Positions 8,190 to 15,037 of a stretch of DNA of 27,412 nt are shown in pieces. How positions within the stretch are numbered: position 1 is the stretch's first letter; every line of letters begins with the position of its first letter. The notes beneath the pieces are model-generated. The model saw nothing but the letters and a program-made list of their open reading frames with translations, was not told the origin of the DNA and did no database searches. The DNA is from UBA2040 sp002332715 (GTDB lineage Bacteria; Bacteroidota; Bacteroidia; Flavobacteriales_D; Crocinitomicaceae): positions 1 to 27,412 of the forward strand of contig JAQWUF010000025.1 in NCBI GenBank assembly GCA_029242295.1. The letters are read 5' to 3'. The position numbers and the translations under genes are program-made.

Positions 8190-8543
8190 TTACTTGCTAA
8201 AGCTATTCAAAGCCGCTTCGACTTCTTTTTTGGCATTGCCAATGAATGCTTCCTCTCCGTTGATGATGAACGGTCGTTTTAGAAAAGTGTATTCTTCAAG
8301 AAGGTATTTGCGGTAATCGGCTTCGGTTAACTTCATTTTATCCAGACCTAAACCACGATATTTCATGGCTCTTTTGGAAAACAAAGCTTCGTATGAACCT
8401 GCTTTTTCTTTCAACCAATCCAGTGTTTTACCATCGATGTTTTGTTCCTTGATGTCTTGCATTTCGAAATCTTTTCCTGGATTGAGTTCTTTAATAATTC
8501 GCTGGCAAGTGCTGCACGAACTGAGGTGAAAAATCTTCTTCAT
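8190..8543 (-). CDS. ArsC/Spx-family thioredoxin-fold protein
   Basis: 117 residues, the length of the ArsC/Spx/MgsR family. CSTC at residues 10-13 gives the CxxC pair typical of Spx-like members, followed by a family-like helix, KRAMKYRGLG in the middle and KRPFIINGEEAFIGN near the C-terminus (the 'RP' loop that binds arsenate in true ArsC). It may be an arsenate reductase-like oxidoreductase or a redox regulator; the sequence does not decide. No arsR or arsB lies nearby, which argues against an arsenic operon. It is last in the kynurenine run, 3 nt after the outer-membrane-type gene. Confidence 0.8.
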   Translation of the reverse strand: MKKIFHLSSCSTCQRIIKELNPGKDFEMQDIKEQNIDGKTLDWLKEKAGSYEALFSKRAMKYRGLGLDKMKLTEADYRKYLLEEYTFLKRPFIINGEEAFIGNAKKEVEAALNSFSK

Positions 8544-8546
8544 GTT

Positions 8547-9437
8547 CTATCGATTCTGTTGATATTCTTTCTCGCGTTTTTTATCTTCGTCTGAGCCTGT
8601 GTTACAACCATTCGGTTTTTGTTTGAACAACCAAATAAATTTCACTTTCAGTGTAACCGGATAGTATTTCGAGGAGAACCAGTCAATTTTTGGACTTCCG
8701 GCCTTCCATTCATACAATCCTAAAATAGGAATTTGAGGGCCAACCATGATGTAATAACCTCGTCTCATTTTCCATCCGAATGCTAAATCGTAATGCAAAA
8801 GAACGTCTAAATTGTTGTTGAAGCGATGGGTTTCGGGGAAGTGAATCCCATCGTAATTTTGGTTTCCTCCTCCGATGCGGTAATTTGCATTTACACCTAA
8901 TCCATTGTCAATAAAGTGGATGTTATTCGGGAAATAATAATTAAAGTGAGCGGCAAGCCTAGCTGACCCATTGATGTTGTAAAACTCTCCTTTTCCTATT
9001 TCCTCAGAGATAACGTTCGTTCCCGAAGCATCGGTATACTGAACTAAAGTTTCTTCTTTTCCTCCGTGAATTCTGACACCTAATCCCCAATCTACGTAGG
9101 ACAATAATCTGTTTCCAAACAACAGAAATTTTGGACTTGACATTGGGTAATGCGCCATTCCTACTTCGGCATACAAGCCAACTCTGCCTGCAGGATCTTG
9201 GTTGTATCTGAATCGCTGCCCTTGATACATTGAATCTGGAGAAACAGTTTCGGTTTTCAATTTGGTAAAGGTGTAATTCGGACCAATAGAAAACTGTATT
9301 CCATACGGGCGATAATTACTAAAGTCTCGAGCTCCTCCGAAAGCTTTGCTGTTCTTTTTTCGGTAAGTTAAATCTCTCTGAGCTACTGCCCAAAGGGAGA
9401 AAAGAAGGGTGAATAAAATTAAAATTCCGTTACGCAT
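8547..9437 (-). CDS. Putative outer-membrane beta-barrel protein, unknown function
   Basis: 296 residues with a Sec signal peptide (residues 1 to about 20, ending AVAQ). The body alternates short amphipathic strands rich in Tyr, Gly and Phe with polar turns (GVRIHGGKE, ANYRIGGGNQN, FGWKMRRGYYIMVGPQIP), which suggests a transmembrane beta-barrel. It ends in a charged tail after a lone Cys, with no T9SS sorting domain. I do not recognise a named family. The ATG overlaps the 3' end of kmo by 8 nt, so it is probably translated with the kynurenine enzymes, although a direct role in that pathway is unproven. Confidence 0.65.
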   Translation of the reverse strand: MRNGILILFTLLFSLWAVAQRDLTYRKKNSKAFGGARDFSNYRPYGIQFSIGPNYTFTKLKTETVSPDSMYQGQRFRYNQDPAGRVGLYAEVGMAHYPMSSPKFLLFGNRLLSYVDWGLGVRIHGGKEETLVQYTDASGTNVISEEIGKGEFYNINGSARLAAHFNYYFPNNIHFIDNGLGVNANYRIGGGNQNYDGIHFPETHRFNNNLDVLLHYDLAFGWKMRRGYYIMVGPQIPILGLYEWKAGSPKIDWFSSKYYPVTLKVKFIWLFKQKPNGCNTGSDEDKKREKEYQQNR

Positions 9438-10782
9438 GCGATTTTTGTTTGTCTAAAAGGTGATTTATCATATCTATAACGGGTGAATCGTCCCAAACGT
9501 TATGAATATTTTCCATTTCCATCACCTCATCCATAATATCCCGCTGACGGTTACCGTTTTCAACAGCCTCGGCATAAGGTGTTTGGCTAAACGTTACTTG
9601 TGAATATAACGGTAACCAACGATCTGGGTACAACTTCGAAAACTTCGATTCTATTTTCTTGCGAAGAAGGAAATCCGGATCGGCCGTTTTGTCGCGCATT
9701 TCAATATAATTGTACAAGGCTAAATCGGCAATGGCGTGTCCATTTTTGTAATGAGCATCTGAGAAGTCTTTCATTAATCCGTCCCAATTTCCATTTCTGG
9801 CTTCGTACATGTCTTGAAAAACAGAACAGTCCTGAAAGCCTGCGTTCATACCTTGTCCATAAAAAGGAACGATGGCGTGTGCCGCATCACCCAACAATAA
9901 AATATCATCGTTGTAATGCCAAGGGTCGCATTTTACAGTCACTAAACTTCCAACTGGATTGGCATTAAAATCTTCGATTAATTCTGGAATCAATGGAACA
10001 GCATCTGAGAATTTTTCTTGGAAGAAAGCACTAATTTTTTCATTCGAGTCGAGGGATTCAAAGGACTCTTTTCCCGTTAAGGACATGAACAAAGTAAGCG
10101 TAAAACTTCCATCTATATTCGGCAAAGCGATCATCATAAATTCGCCTCTCGGCCAAATGTGCAAACAATCGCTTTCTAATTTATGTGTTCCATCTGCATT
10201 CGCTGGAATTTCCAATTCTTTGTAGCCGTGTCCTAAATATTTTTGTTGGTAATTGAACCCCGTCGTTTTCTGTAATCTTCCTCTTACAGCAGAAAAAGCA
10301 CCATCGCAAGCGAACATTTTATCGAATTTGAAAGTCTCGATTTGCTTGTCCAGATTTTGCATGACCAGAGTGTTGTCTCTCAAATCTACATCCTTGCATT
10401 TAAGGTTGAATTTGTATTCGATATTGTCGCAGGCATCGGCTTCGTTCATCAATGTTTGATTTAAAAGTCCTCGCGATACAGAATAGATCGCCTCGTTATT
10501 TAGCCCATAAGGTTGATAGGTCAAATTTCCTTCCAAATCATGCATGCAACGTTTGTACATTGGTAGAGCAAACTCACGAATTTTATTGGAAACGCCAGCC
10601 GTGTCTAATGCTCTCCAGCCTCTGTCTGACATGGATAAATTAATCGATCGGCCACCTAGGAATTCTGCTTTTCGTTTGTCTTCACGGTTTTCTAAAACTT
10701 GGACGTTGTAGCCTTTTTTCGCCATGAGAAGCGCTTGTAAACTTCCTACTAATCCTGCTCCTACAATTGCTATTTTTTTCAT
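9430..10782 (-). CDS. kmo: Kynurenine 3-monooxygenase
   Basis: 450 residues. An FAD-dependent aromatic hydroxylase that converts L-kynurenine to 3-hydroxykynurenine using NADPH and O2. The FAD-binding GAGLVGS is at residues 8-14, the family-specific FLGGRSINLSMSDRGW is near 41-56, the DG motif CDGAFSAVRG is near 159-168, and the second FAD motif LLGDAAHAIVPFYGQGMNAG spans 296-315. The last segment is shorter on hydrophobic residues than the membrane-anchored eukaryotic enzyme. Upstream at 59 nt is a small membrane-protein gene and then kynU; downstream it overlaps an outer-membrane-type gene. Together they form a tryptophan-kynurenine degradation cluster. Confidence 0.96.
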   Translation of the reverse strand: MKKIAIVGAGLVGSLQALLMAKKGYNVQVLENREDKRKAEFLGGRSINLSMSDRGWRALDTAGVSNKIREFALPMYKRCMHDLEGNLTYQPYGLNNEAIYSVSRGLLNQTLMNEADACDNIEYKFNLKCKDVDLRDNTLVMQNLDKQIETFKFDKMFACDGAFSAVRGRLQKTTGFNYQQKYLGHGYKELEIPANADGTHKLESDCLHIWPRGEFMMIALPNIDGSFTLTLFMSLTGKESFESLDSNEKISAFFQEKFSDAVPLIPELIEDFNANPVGSLVTVKCDPWHYNDDILLLGDAAHAIVPFYGQGMNAGFQDCSVFQDMYEARNGNWDGLMKDFSDAHYKNGHAIADLALYNYIEMRDKTADPDFLLRKKIESKFSKLYPDRWLPLYSQVTFSQTPYAEAVENGNRQRDIMDEVMEMENIHNVWDDSPVIDMINHLLDKQKSHA

Positions 10783-10794
10783 TTAATAATTCTT

Positions 10795-10828
10795 GCCACG
10801 AAATGCACTAATTTTCACGAATGCAATG
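10795..10828. repeat. Dispersed repeat, 'GCCACGAAATGCACTAATTTTCACGAATG' family copy
   Basis: This fills most of the gap between the small membrane-protein gene and kmo. On the minus strand it reads CATTCGTGAAAATTAGTGC then ATTTCGTGGC, a form I recall as ubiquitous between genes of Bacteroidota. It shares GCCACGA and CACGAATG with the palindrome at 8136-8182. Its position inside an operon means it lies in the mRNA between two cistrons. Confidence 0.6.
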
Positions 10829-10840
10829 TGGAGGTTTGTT

Positions 10841-11053
10841 TTACCTGTTCTTCATATGTTCAGAGAAACGGGTTTTAAAATGTTCTTTCCCTGCTCTTTG
10901 TTGCAGTTTCTTTTTGTGCATGGCGTTGCTTACGCGCCACAAAACGATTCCACCAACCAGAACCGCAATGGTTTGGAAACCCAAGGTAGAATAAACGAAG
11001 GTATTGTCGAGTTCGCCTACGTATTTTGCTTTTATAAGGGTTTCTAATGTCAT
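10841..11053 (-). CDS. Small single-pass membrane protein between kynU and kmo
   Basis: 70 residues: a polar N-terminus of about 20, one hydrophobic helix (about 22-42, ending IVLWRVSNAM), then a strongly basic Lys/Arg/His tail. This charge layout predicts the tail on the cytoplasmic side. The gene starts 3 nt after the kynU stop, in the same direction and on a scale where an intact 70-codon frame could arise by chance, but its clean membrane-protein pattern and operon position support it. No named family is recognised. It could anchor or scaffold Kmo or KynU at the membrane (inference). Confidence 0.6.
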   Translation of the reverse strand: MTLETLIKAKYVGELDNTFVYSTLGFQTIAVLVGGIVLWRVSNAMHKKKLQQRAGKEHFKTRFSEHMKNR

Positions 11054-11056
11054 GTA

Positions 11057-12340
11057 TTATGCTGTAATTGACTCTTCCAAAATTTTCCCGAAACGGAAAC
11101 AATCTTCGAAGGAATTGTACAAAGGGGCTGGGGCAATTCGGATTACATTTGGTTCGCGCCAATCTGCTATTACTCCTTTTTCTGAGATTTTCTCAAACAA
11201 AGGCTTACCCATTCCATGTACTAAGATAGACAATTGTGCTCCACGTTTTGTTTTGTCTCGCGGAGTTATTATTTCGAACGAACATTTGTCTTTATTTCTT
11301 TCCGAAACACCATCGATAACAAATTCTAAATAGGCGGTTAGAACATCTCTTTTAGCAAATATGTTTTCCATTCCTGCCGCATCGAAAATATCTAGACTCG
11401 CCAAATGCGCTGCCATACCAAGAATAGGAGCGTTACTCAATTGCCATCCTTCTGCCCCTCGCATGGGGTCAAATTGAGGTTCCATAAGAAAACGTCGTTC
11501 TTTGTTATGTCCCCACCAGCCTGCGAAGCGTGGTAAATCCGTGTTGTATGCATGTTTTTCGTGAACGAACATTCCAGAAACTCCTCCGGGTGATGAATTC
11601 ATGTATTTGTAGGTACACCAAGCGGCAAAATCTACATTCCATTCGTTCAATTTCAATTCTACATTTCCAGCAGCATGGGCTAAATCCCAACCAACAACAG
11701 AACCTACTGTATGTCCTGCCTCTGTGATGGTTTTCATGTCGAAAAATTGACCTGTGTAATAATTTACTCCGCCAATCATAACCAAAGCTAATGTATCTCC
11801 AAGATCATTTATTTTGGCAACAACATCTTCTTCTCGCAAAGTGTGTTCGCCTTCTCTTGGAAACATTTCCACCAAGTTTTCTTCTACCGAAAGTTGATGA
11901 AATTTGACTTGCGAACTCAAAGCGTATTGGTCACTTGGGAATGCCTTTCCTTCGCACAAAATCTTCGTTCTTTTTCCTTCTGGGCGATAAAACGACACCA
12001 TCAATAAATGCAGATTAGTGGTCAAAGAGTGCGTTACTACTACCTCTTCTTCTTTTGCGCCAACTACTTTCGCTGCTTTTGCTGTTAAAAATTCATGATA
12101 CGCCACCCAAGGTTTTTTCGCTAAAAAATGACCTTCCACGCCGTATTTGTGCCATGCATCCAGTTCTTCTTGAATATAGCTTGACGTTGTTTTCGGTTGC
12201 AAGCCAAGAGAATTTCCTGTCAAATAAACAGGTGCATCTTTGGTGAACGTTGGAAAATAAAATTTATCTCTAAACGAGCGCAAAGGGTCGTTTAGATCCA
12301 TTTTTTGAGCGAATTCGAGCGTGTTTTCGAAATTGATCAT
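11057..12340 (-). CDS. kynU: Kynureninase
   Basis: 427 residues, full length. A PLP-dependent hydrolase cleaving kynurenine to anthranilate plus alanine, or 3-hydroxykynurenine to 3-hydroxyanthranilate plus alanine. TGNSLGLQPK at residues 41-50 is the N-terminal signature. VGWDLAHAAGN includes the PLP-nitrogen-binding Asp219, and WCTYKYMNSSPGG supplies the Schiff-base Lys245. NAPILGMAAHLASL is typical of the C-terminal domain. It leads a probable five-gene minus-strand unit (kynU, small membrane protein, kmo, outer-membrane-type, ArsC-like). Pairing with kmo suggests 3-hydroxyanthranilate as product; tryptophan dioxygenase, formamidase and haaO are not in the window. Confidence 0.97.
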   Translation of the reverse strand: MINFENTLEFAQKMDLNDPLRSFRDKFYFPTFTKDAPVYLTGNSLGLQPKTTSSYIQEELDAWHKYGVEGHFLAKKPWVAYHEFLTAKAAKVVGAKEEEVVVTHSLTTNLHLLMVSFYRPEGKRTKILCEGKAFPSDQYALSSQVKFHQLSVEENLVEMFPREGEHTLREEDVVAKINDLGDTLALVMIGGVNYYTGQFFDMKTITEAGHTVGSVVGWDLAHAAGNVELKLNEWNVDFAAWCTYKYMNSSPGGVSGMFVHEKHAYNTDLPRFAGWWGHNKERRFLMEPQFDPMRGAEGWQLSNAPILGMAAHLASLDIFDAAGMENIFAKRDVLTAYLEFVIDGVSERNKDKCSFEIITPRDKTKRGAQLSILVHGMGKPLFEKISEKGVIADWREPNVIRIAPAPLYNSFEDCFRFGKILEESITA

Positions 12341-12752
12341 TCGGTTTTTTGAGTTTTTCGTAAAAATAAGGATTTTGAATTGGGGATTTATCCTGATTGA
12401 TTGAATTACACAGATTTTTCTTCTGCTGTGAAATCATAAAGAATGAACAAACAAGCGTTAGAGCAGTGTGAGGCAGAAGAAGTAAAAGAAAAGGGGAAAT
12501 ACAAATTGAAGCAGAGCACGTTACTTTGAGTGCAGTTGCAAAAAATAATATATAGAAAAAGCTATCCATTCATGACGAACTTCTTTCAGAATTTTAATCA
12601 AAATAAAATCAACAGTGCATTAAAAAAATTCTTATTGCCATGGAATAAAAGGTTACCACTTGATATGCGTATACAGATAAATACTTGCGATTTATTAAAA
12701 ATGGTTCGTTTGCATTTATGGGAGACGAAAGAAATAAAATAATTAGAACGGA
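12341..12752. other. 412-nt gap upstream of kynU; repeat-like, no convincing gene
   Basis: AT-rich DNA between kynU and the AlkB-like gene, both on the minus strand. It carries one 'ttacacagat...ctgtgaaatc' inverted element (separate entry). On the minus strand TATTTTTA (12368-12361) is one mismatch from the TAnnTTTG -7 box and lies about 20 nt before the kynU ATG. A 70-codon plus-strand frame (12530-12742) has low-complexity Asn/Lys/Phe content, no recognisable family and no ribosome-site context; I do not call it a gene. Confidence 0.5.
12395..12436. repeat. Inverted repeat of the 'ttacacag/ctgtgaaa' type
   Basis: ATTACACAGAT on the left and CTGCTGTGAAATC on the right form an imperfect palindrome (TTACACAG against TTTCACAG, 7 of 8). 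This wording is typical of a third family of short dispersed intergenic palindromes in Bacteroidota. It may be a remnant of such an element upstream of kynU. Confidence 0.4.
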
Positions 12753-13367
12753 TTAATCTTTTATTACAATCGTTCGAAAAGTAAGATTGATTCTATCTCC
12801 GAAAATCTTCTTGGTTGGTGGCAACCGATGCAACCAGTTTTTCTGACACTCTCCCTTCATTACCAACAAACTACCCTGCTCTAAATTAAGGGAAACAGTC
12901 TGTTTCGTCTTTTTATGTTTGAATGCAAACTTTCTTTCTGCCCCAAAACTTAACGAAGCGATTGCGCCATTTTCTTTTAAGTCTTTTTCTCCATCGCTAT
13001 GCCATGCCATGCCTTCTGAACCGTTGTGGTATAAATTGAGCAAACAAGAATTAAACGTTTCGCCTGTTTCCTTTTCGATGATCTTTTTTAATTCGCGCAA
13101 TTCTGTTGTCCATGGCAAGGCTTGTTTGGTGTTATTTGAATAGGTGTAATCAAGCGGTTCATCTCCGTACCATGCGACTTTCCGTTTAGTGATAATTTGT
13201 TTGCCAAAGATGTTGGCGATATCATTTTTCCATTCTATAGTTTTCAATAAGGTTTCATGATAAAAATCCGCTTTCCCAGAGGGTATTATTTTACCATAAT
13301 AAAAACCTTCACCTCCTTCTGGTAAAATGTTGTTTGTGCTATCAAACTCATAACCAAATAGTTTCAT
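12753..13367 (-). CDS. alkB: AlkB-like 2-oxoglutarate/Fe(II) dioxygenase
   Basis: 204 residues. The metal and cofactor residues of AlkB DNA-repair dioxygenases are all present: HSDGE gives His123 and Asp125, His180 is the distal iron ligand (WLHRLPP), and RINLTFR gives Arg192 and Arg198 for 2-oxoglutarate and the RxxxxxR signature. The AWYGDEPLDYTYS loop and NLYHNGSEGMAWHSD match ALKBH2/AlkB-type proteins that remove 1-methyladenine and 3-methylcytosine lesions oxidatively. Substrate (DNA or RNA) is not provable from sequence. It is monocistronic, divergent from the DUF4397 gene, and separated from the ogt-type repair gene by 12 kb. Confidence 0.92.
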   Translation of the reverse strand: MKLFGYEFDSTNNILPEGGEGFYYGKIIPSGKADFYHETLLKTIEWKNDIANIFGKQIITKRKVAWYGDEPLDYTYSNNTKQALPWTTELRELKKIIEKETGETFNSCLLNLYHNGSEGMAWHSDGEKDLKENGAIASLSFGAERKFAFKHKKTKQTVSLNLEQGSLLVMKGECQKNWLHRLPPTKKIFGDRINLTFRTIVIKD

Positions 13368-13434
13368 GTTTCCTCTTTTATCGTTAACTTTTTTTAACTT
13401 CTTCCTTCCTAAACATTTAGCGCCTTTTAGTGTT

Positions 13435-13470
13435 TTTTGTTTAAACTTTTTTATACATTTTTAAACAAAA
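13435..13470. promoter_or_regulatory. Perfect 11-bp inverted repeat just upstream of the DUF4397 gene
   Basis: TTTTGTTTAAA (13435-13445) and TTTAAACAAAA (13460-13470) match perfectly as inverted repeats around a 14-nt AT spacer; the left arm contains the palindrome GTTTAAAC. The right arm ends 10 nt before the ATG at 13481, so it could be an operator or an mRNA hairpin near the ribosome site. No regulator is identified. Confidence 0.45.
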
Positions 13471-13480
13471 CCCATTTATC

Positions 13481-14476
13481 ATGAAACAAATTAAACTATT
13501 AGTCGGAGCTCTTTCGCTCTTGTTAAGTGCCAATGCAGTTGCTCAAACAGCGCGAGTGCAAGTTATTCATAATTCAGCAGATGCTGCTGCTTCAACTGTT
13601 GATATTTGGTTGAACAGTACATTATTAATTGATGATTTCACTTTCAGAACTGCTTCTCCTTTTATTGATGCTCCAGCTGGAACACAAATTACAATAGGCG
13701 TTGCCCCTTCAAATAGCACAATGGCATCTGAAAGTATAGCTACATTCCCAATAACATTAACTGCTGGTGAAACATATGTTGTTGCTGCCAACGGAATTGT
13801 AAGTACAACTGGTTACACGCCTACGCAAGCATTCGGATTAGACATTTACAACATGGGGAGAGAAGTAGCAAGTACTGCTGGGAATACAGATGTATTGGTT
13901 TTACATGGTTCAACAGATGCTCCTACAGTAGATGTTGTAGAGTCTAGCGCAGGAAGTCTCGTAAACAATGCATCATACGGAAACTTCGCGGGTTACCTTG
14001 AATTGCCTACAGCCGATTATATATTAAACGTGCAAGACATGAATAATACAGTGACAGTAGCTGCTTATCAAGCTCCGCTTGCCACATTAAATTTAACGGA
14101 TGCTGCATTAGTTGTTGTTGCTTCAGGATTCTTAGATCCAACGGTGAATTCTAATGGACCAGCGTTTGGCCTTTGGGTTGCGCTTCCTTCAGGAGGAAAC
14201 TTGATTGAGTTGCCTTCAACTTCCGGACTATCTCTGTCGGAAAAGGCAGTAAATTCATTTGTTGTTTACCCAAACCCAACTGAAAACGTAATTATGATTC
14301 AAGGTGACAATGCTTCAAATGCGAGTGTAACAGTTTCAGATATTATGGGGAAAGTGGTATTGACACAAACAGCTGAAAACAGAACTGTAGATGTTTCAAG
14401 ATTAGACGCAGGAAAGTACTTCGTTACTATTTCTACTCTTAACTCGATTGAAACAATCTCGATTGTAAAAAAATAA
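13481..14476 (+). CDS. Secreted DUF4397 protein with type A T9SS sorting domain
   Basis: 331 residues. A Sec signal peptide ends near Ala21 (NAVAQ). Two DUF4397-like beta repeats follow: ARVQVIHNSADAAASTVDIW (from about 23) and TDVLVLHGSTDAPTVDVV (from about 130), each with the conserved H(N/G)S.DA..VD pattern. Residues from about 258 (FVVYPNPTEN) to the end (DAGKYFVTIS...IVKK) are a type A C-terminal domain that targets cargo through the PorSS/T9SS to the cell surface or outside. The function of DUF4397 is unknown; cell-surface or adhesive roles are guesses. The gene is monocistronic with an inverted repeat before it and a strong terminator after it. Confidence 0.93.
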   Translation: MKQIKLLVGALSLLLSANAVAQTARVQVIHNSADAAASTVDIWLNSTLLIDDFTFRTASPFIDAPAGTQITIGVAPSNSTMASESIATFPITLTAGETYVVAANGIVSTTGYTPTQAFGLDIYNMGREVASTAGNTDVLVLHGSTDAPTVDVVESSAGSLVNNASYGNFAGYLELPTADYILNVQDMNNTVTVAAYQAPLATLNLTDAALVVVASGFLDPTVNSNGPAFGLWVALPSGGNLIELPSTSGLSLSEKAVNSFVVYPNPTENVIMIQGDNASNASVTVSDIMGKVVLTQTAENRTVDVSRLDAGKYFVTISTLNSIETISIVKK

Positions 14477-14491
14477 TCAATCTCACCCACG

Positions 14492-14528
14492 AAAATGCGT
14501 CTTGGGATTCCCGAGGCGCATTTTTTCT
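14492..14528 (+). terminator. Rho-independent terminator after the DUF4397 gene
   Basis: A 15-bp stem (AAAATGCGTCTTGGG pairing with CCCGAGGCGCATTTT, two G-U pairs) with a 3-nt ATT loop, followed by a T run (14521-14526). It starts 15 nt after the stop codon. Confidence 0.9.
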
Positions 14529-14569
14529 TTGCCTAAATTAAAACCCTATTGTAGCCAAAATATCAGTAT

Positions 14570-14902
14570 TTATTTTTTCAATACAATGGATCTCTTTGAA
14601 CATGTCATGATCTTTTCCCAATATGATAAAGGAAATAATTGCATTTGTTCGCGTATTGAGATGTCTTTGTCAAATTCTACGTCTCGTTTTCGCCATTCTT
14701 TTTCTCCGCCGGTGGTTAAAAAATCGGTCCATCTCGACAGCATATTCCCATGCAAGTGTTTCACTATTGTTTCGATGGAATTCGAGTCATCATTCATTTG
14801 GATAAACAGTTTTTCATCCGAAACTTGAGCAAAAGATTTATTGCCAAGATCCTTGTATTATTTGAATTGAGCTATTATCCCGGGCAAAATGGTTGTTTTC
14901 AT
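14570..14902 (-). pseudogene. Broken DinB-like DUF1572 family gene (nonsense mutation, lost C-terminus)
   Basis: Reading from ATG 14902 gives MKTTILPGIIAQFK, then TAA at 14860-14858, then YKDLGNKSFAQVSDEKLF and NSIETIVKHLHGNMLSRWTDFLTT in the same frame. The frame resumes exactly as the DUF1572 family does (family consensus ..II.QFK.YK.LaekaiaQ.sDe.L, then NSIA.IvKHl.GNm.SRWTDFLTtdGEK). After about residue 75 the match is lost (terminal ..CSKRSIVLKK), so the DinB C-terminal half with its later metal-site His is missing. DUF1572 proteins are DinB/YfiT-like putative metalloenzymes, sometimes thiol S-transferases. Both lesions together make it a remnant, not an active gene. Confidence 0.8.
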
Positions 14903-15006
14903 TTTAGGATTTTGATATAACTTAATGAAACAGAATCTTAAAATTCCATTGAACAAAAAACCTTGAAATTCTGTTTTATTTGAAGAGACTTTCGCCTCTA
15001 AAATCG

Positions 15007-15014
15007 TACCTTTG
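15007..15014 (+). promoter_or_regulatory. hemL -7 promoter box
   Basis: TACCTTTG matches the Bacteroidota TAnnTTTG box, 23 nt before the hemL ATG, with a TTTG-like -33 element at 14979-14982 (24 nt upstream, slightly long). The leader is therefore short. Confidence 0.6.
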
Positions 15015-15037
15015 CACTCGCAAATAATTCAACTATT

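Noticed and set aside
12530..12742. 70-codon plus-strand frame as a gene
   Set aside because: Low-complexity composition, no family, no promoter or neighbours that support it.
14502..14828. 108-codon plus-strand frame opposite the DUF1572 remnant
   Set aside because: It begins in a terminator stem and reads antisense to a recognisable family, so it is a shadow.
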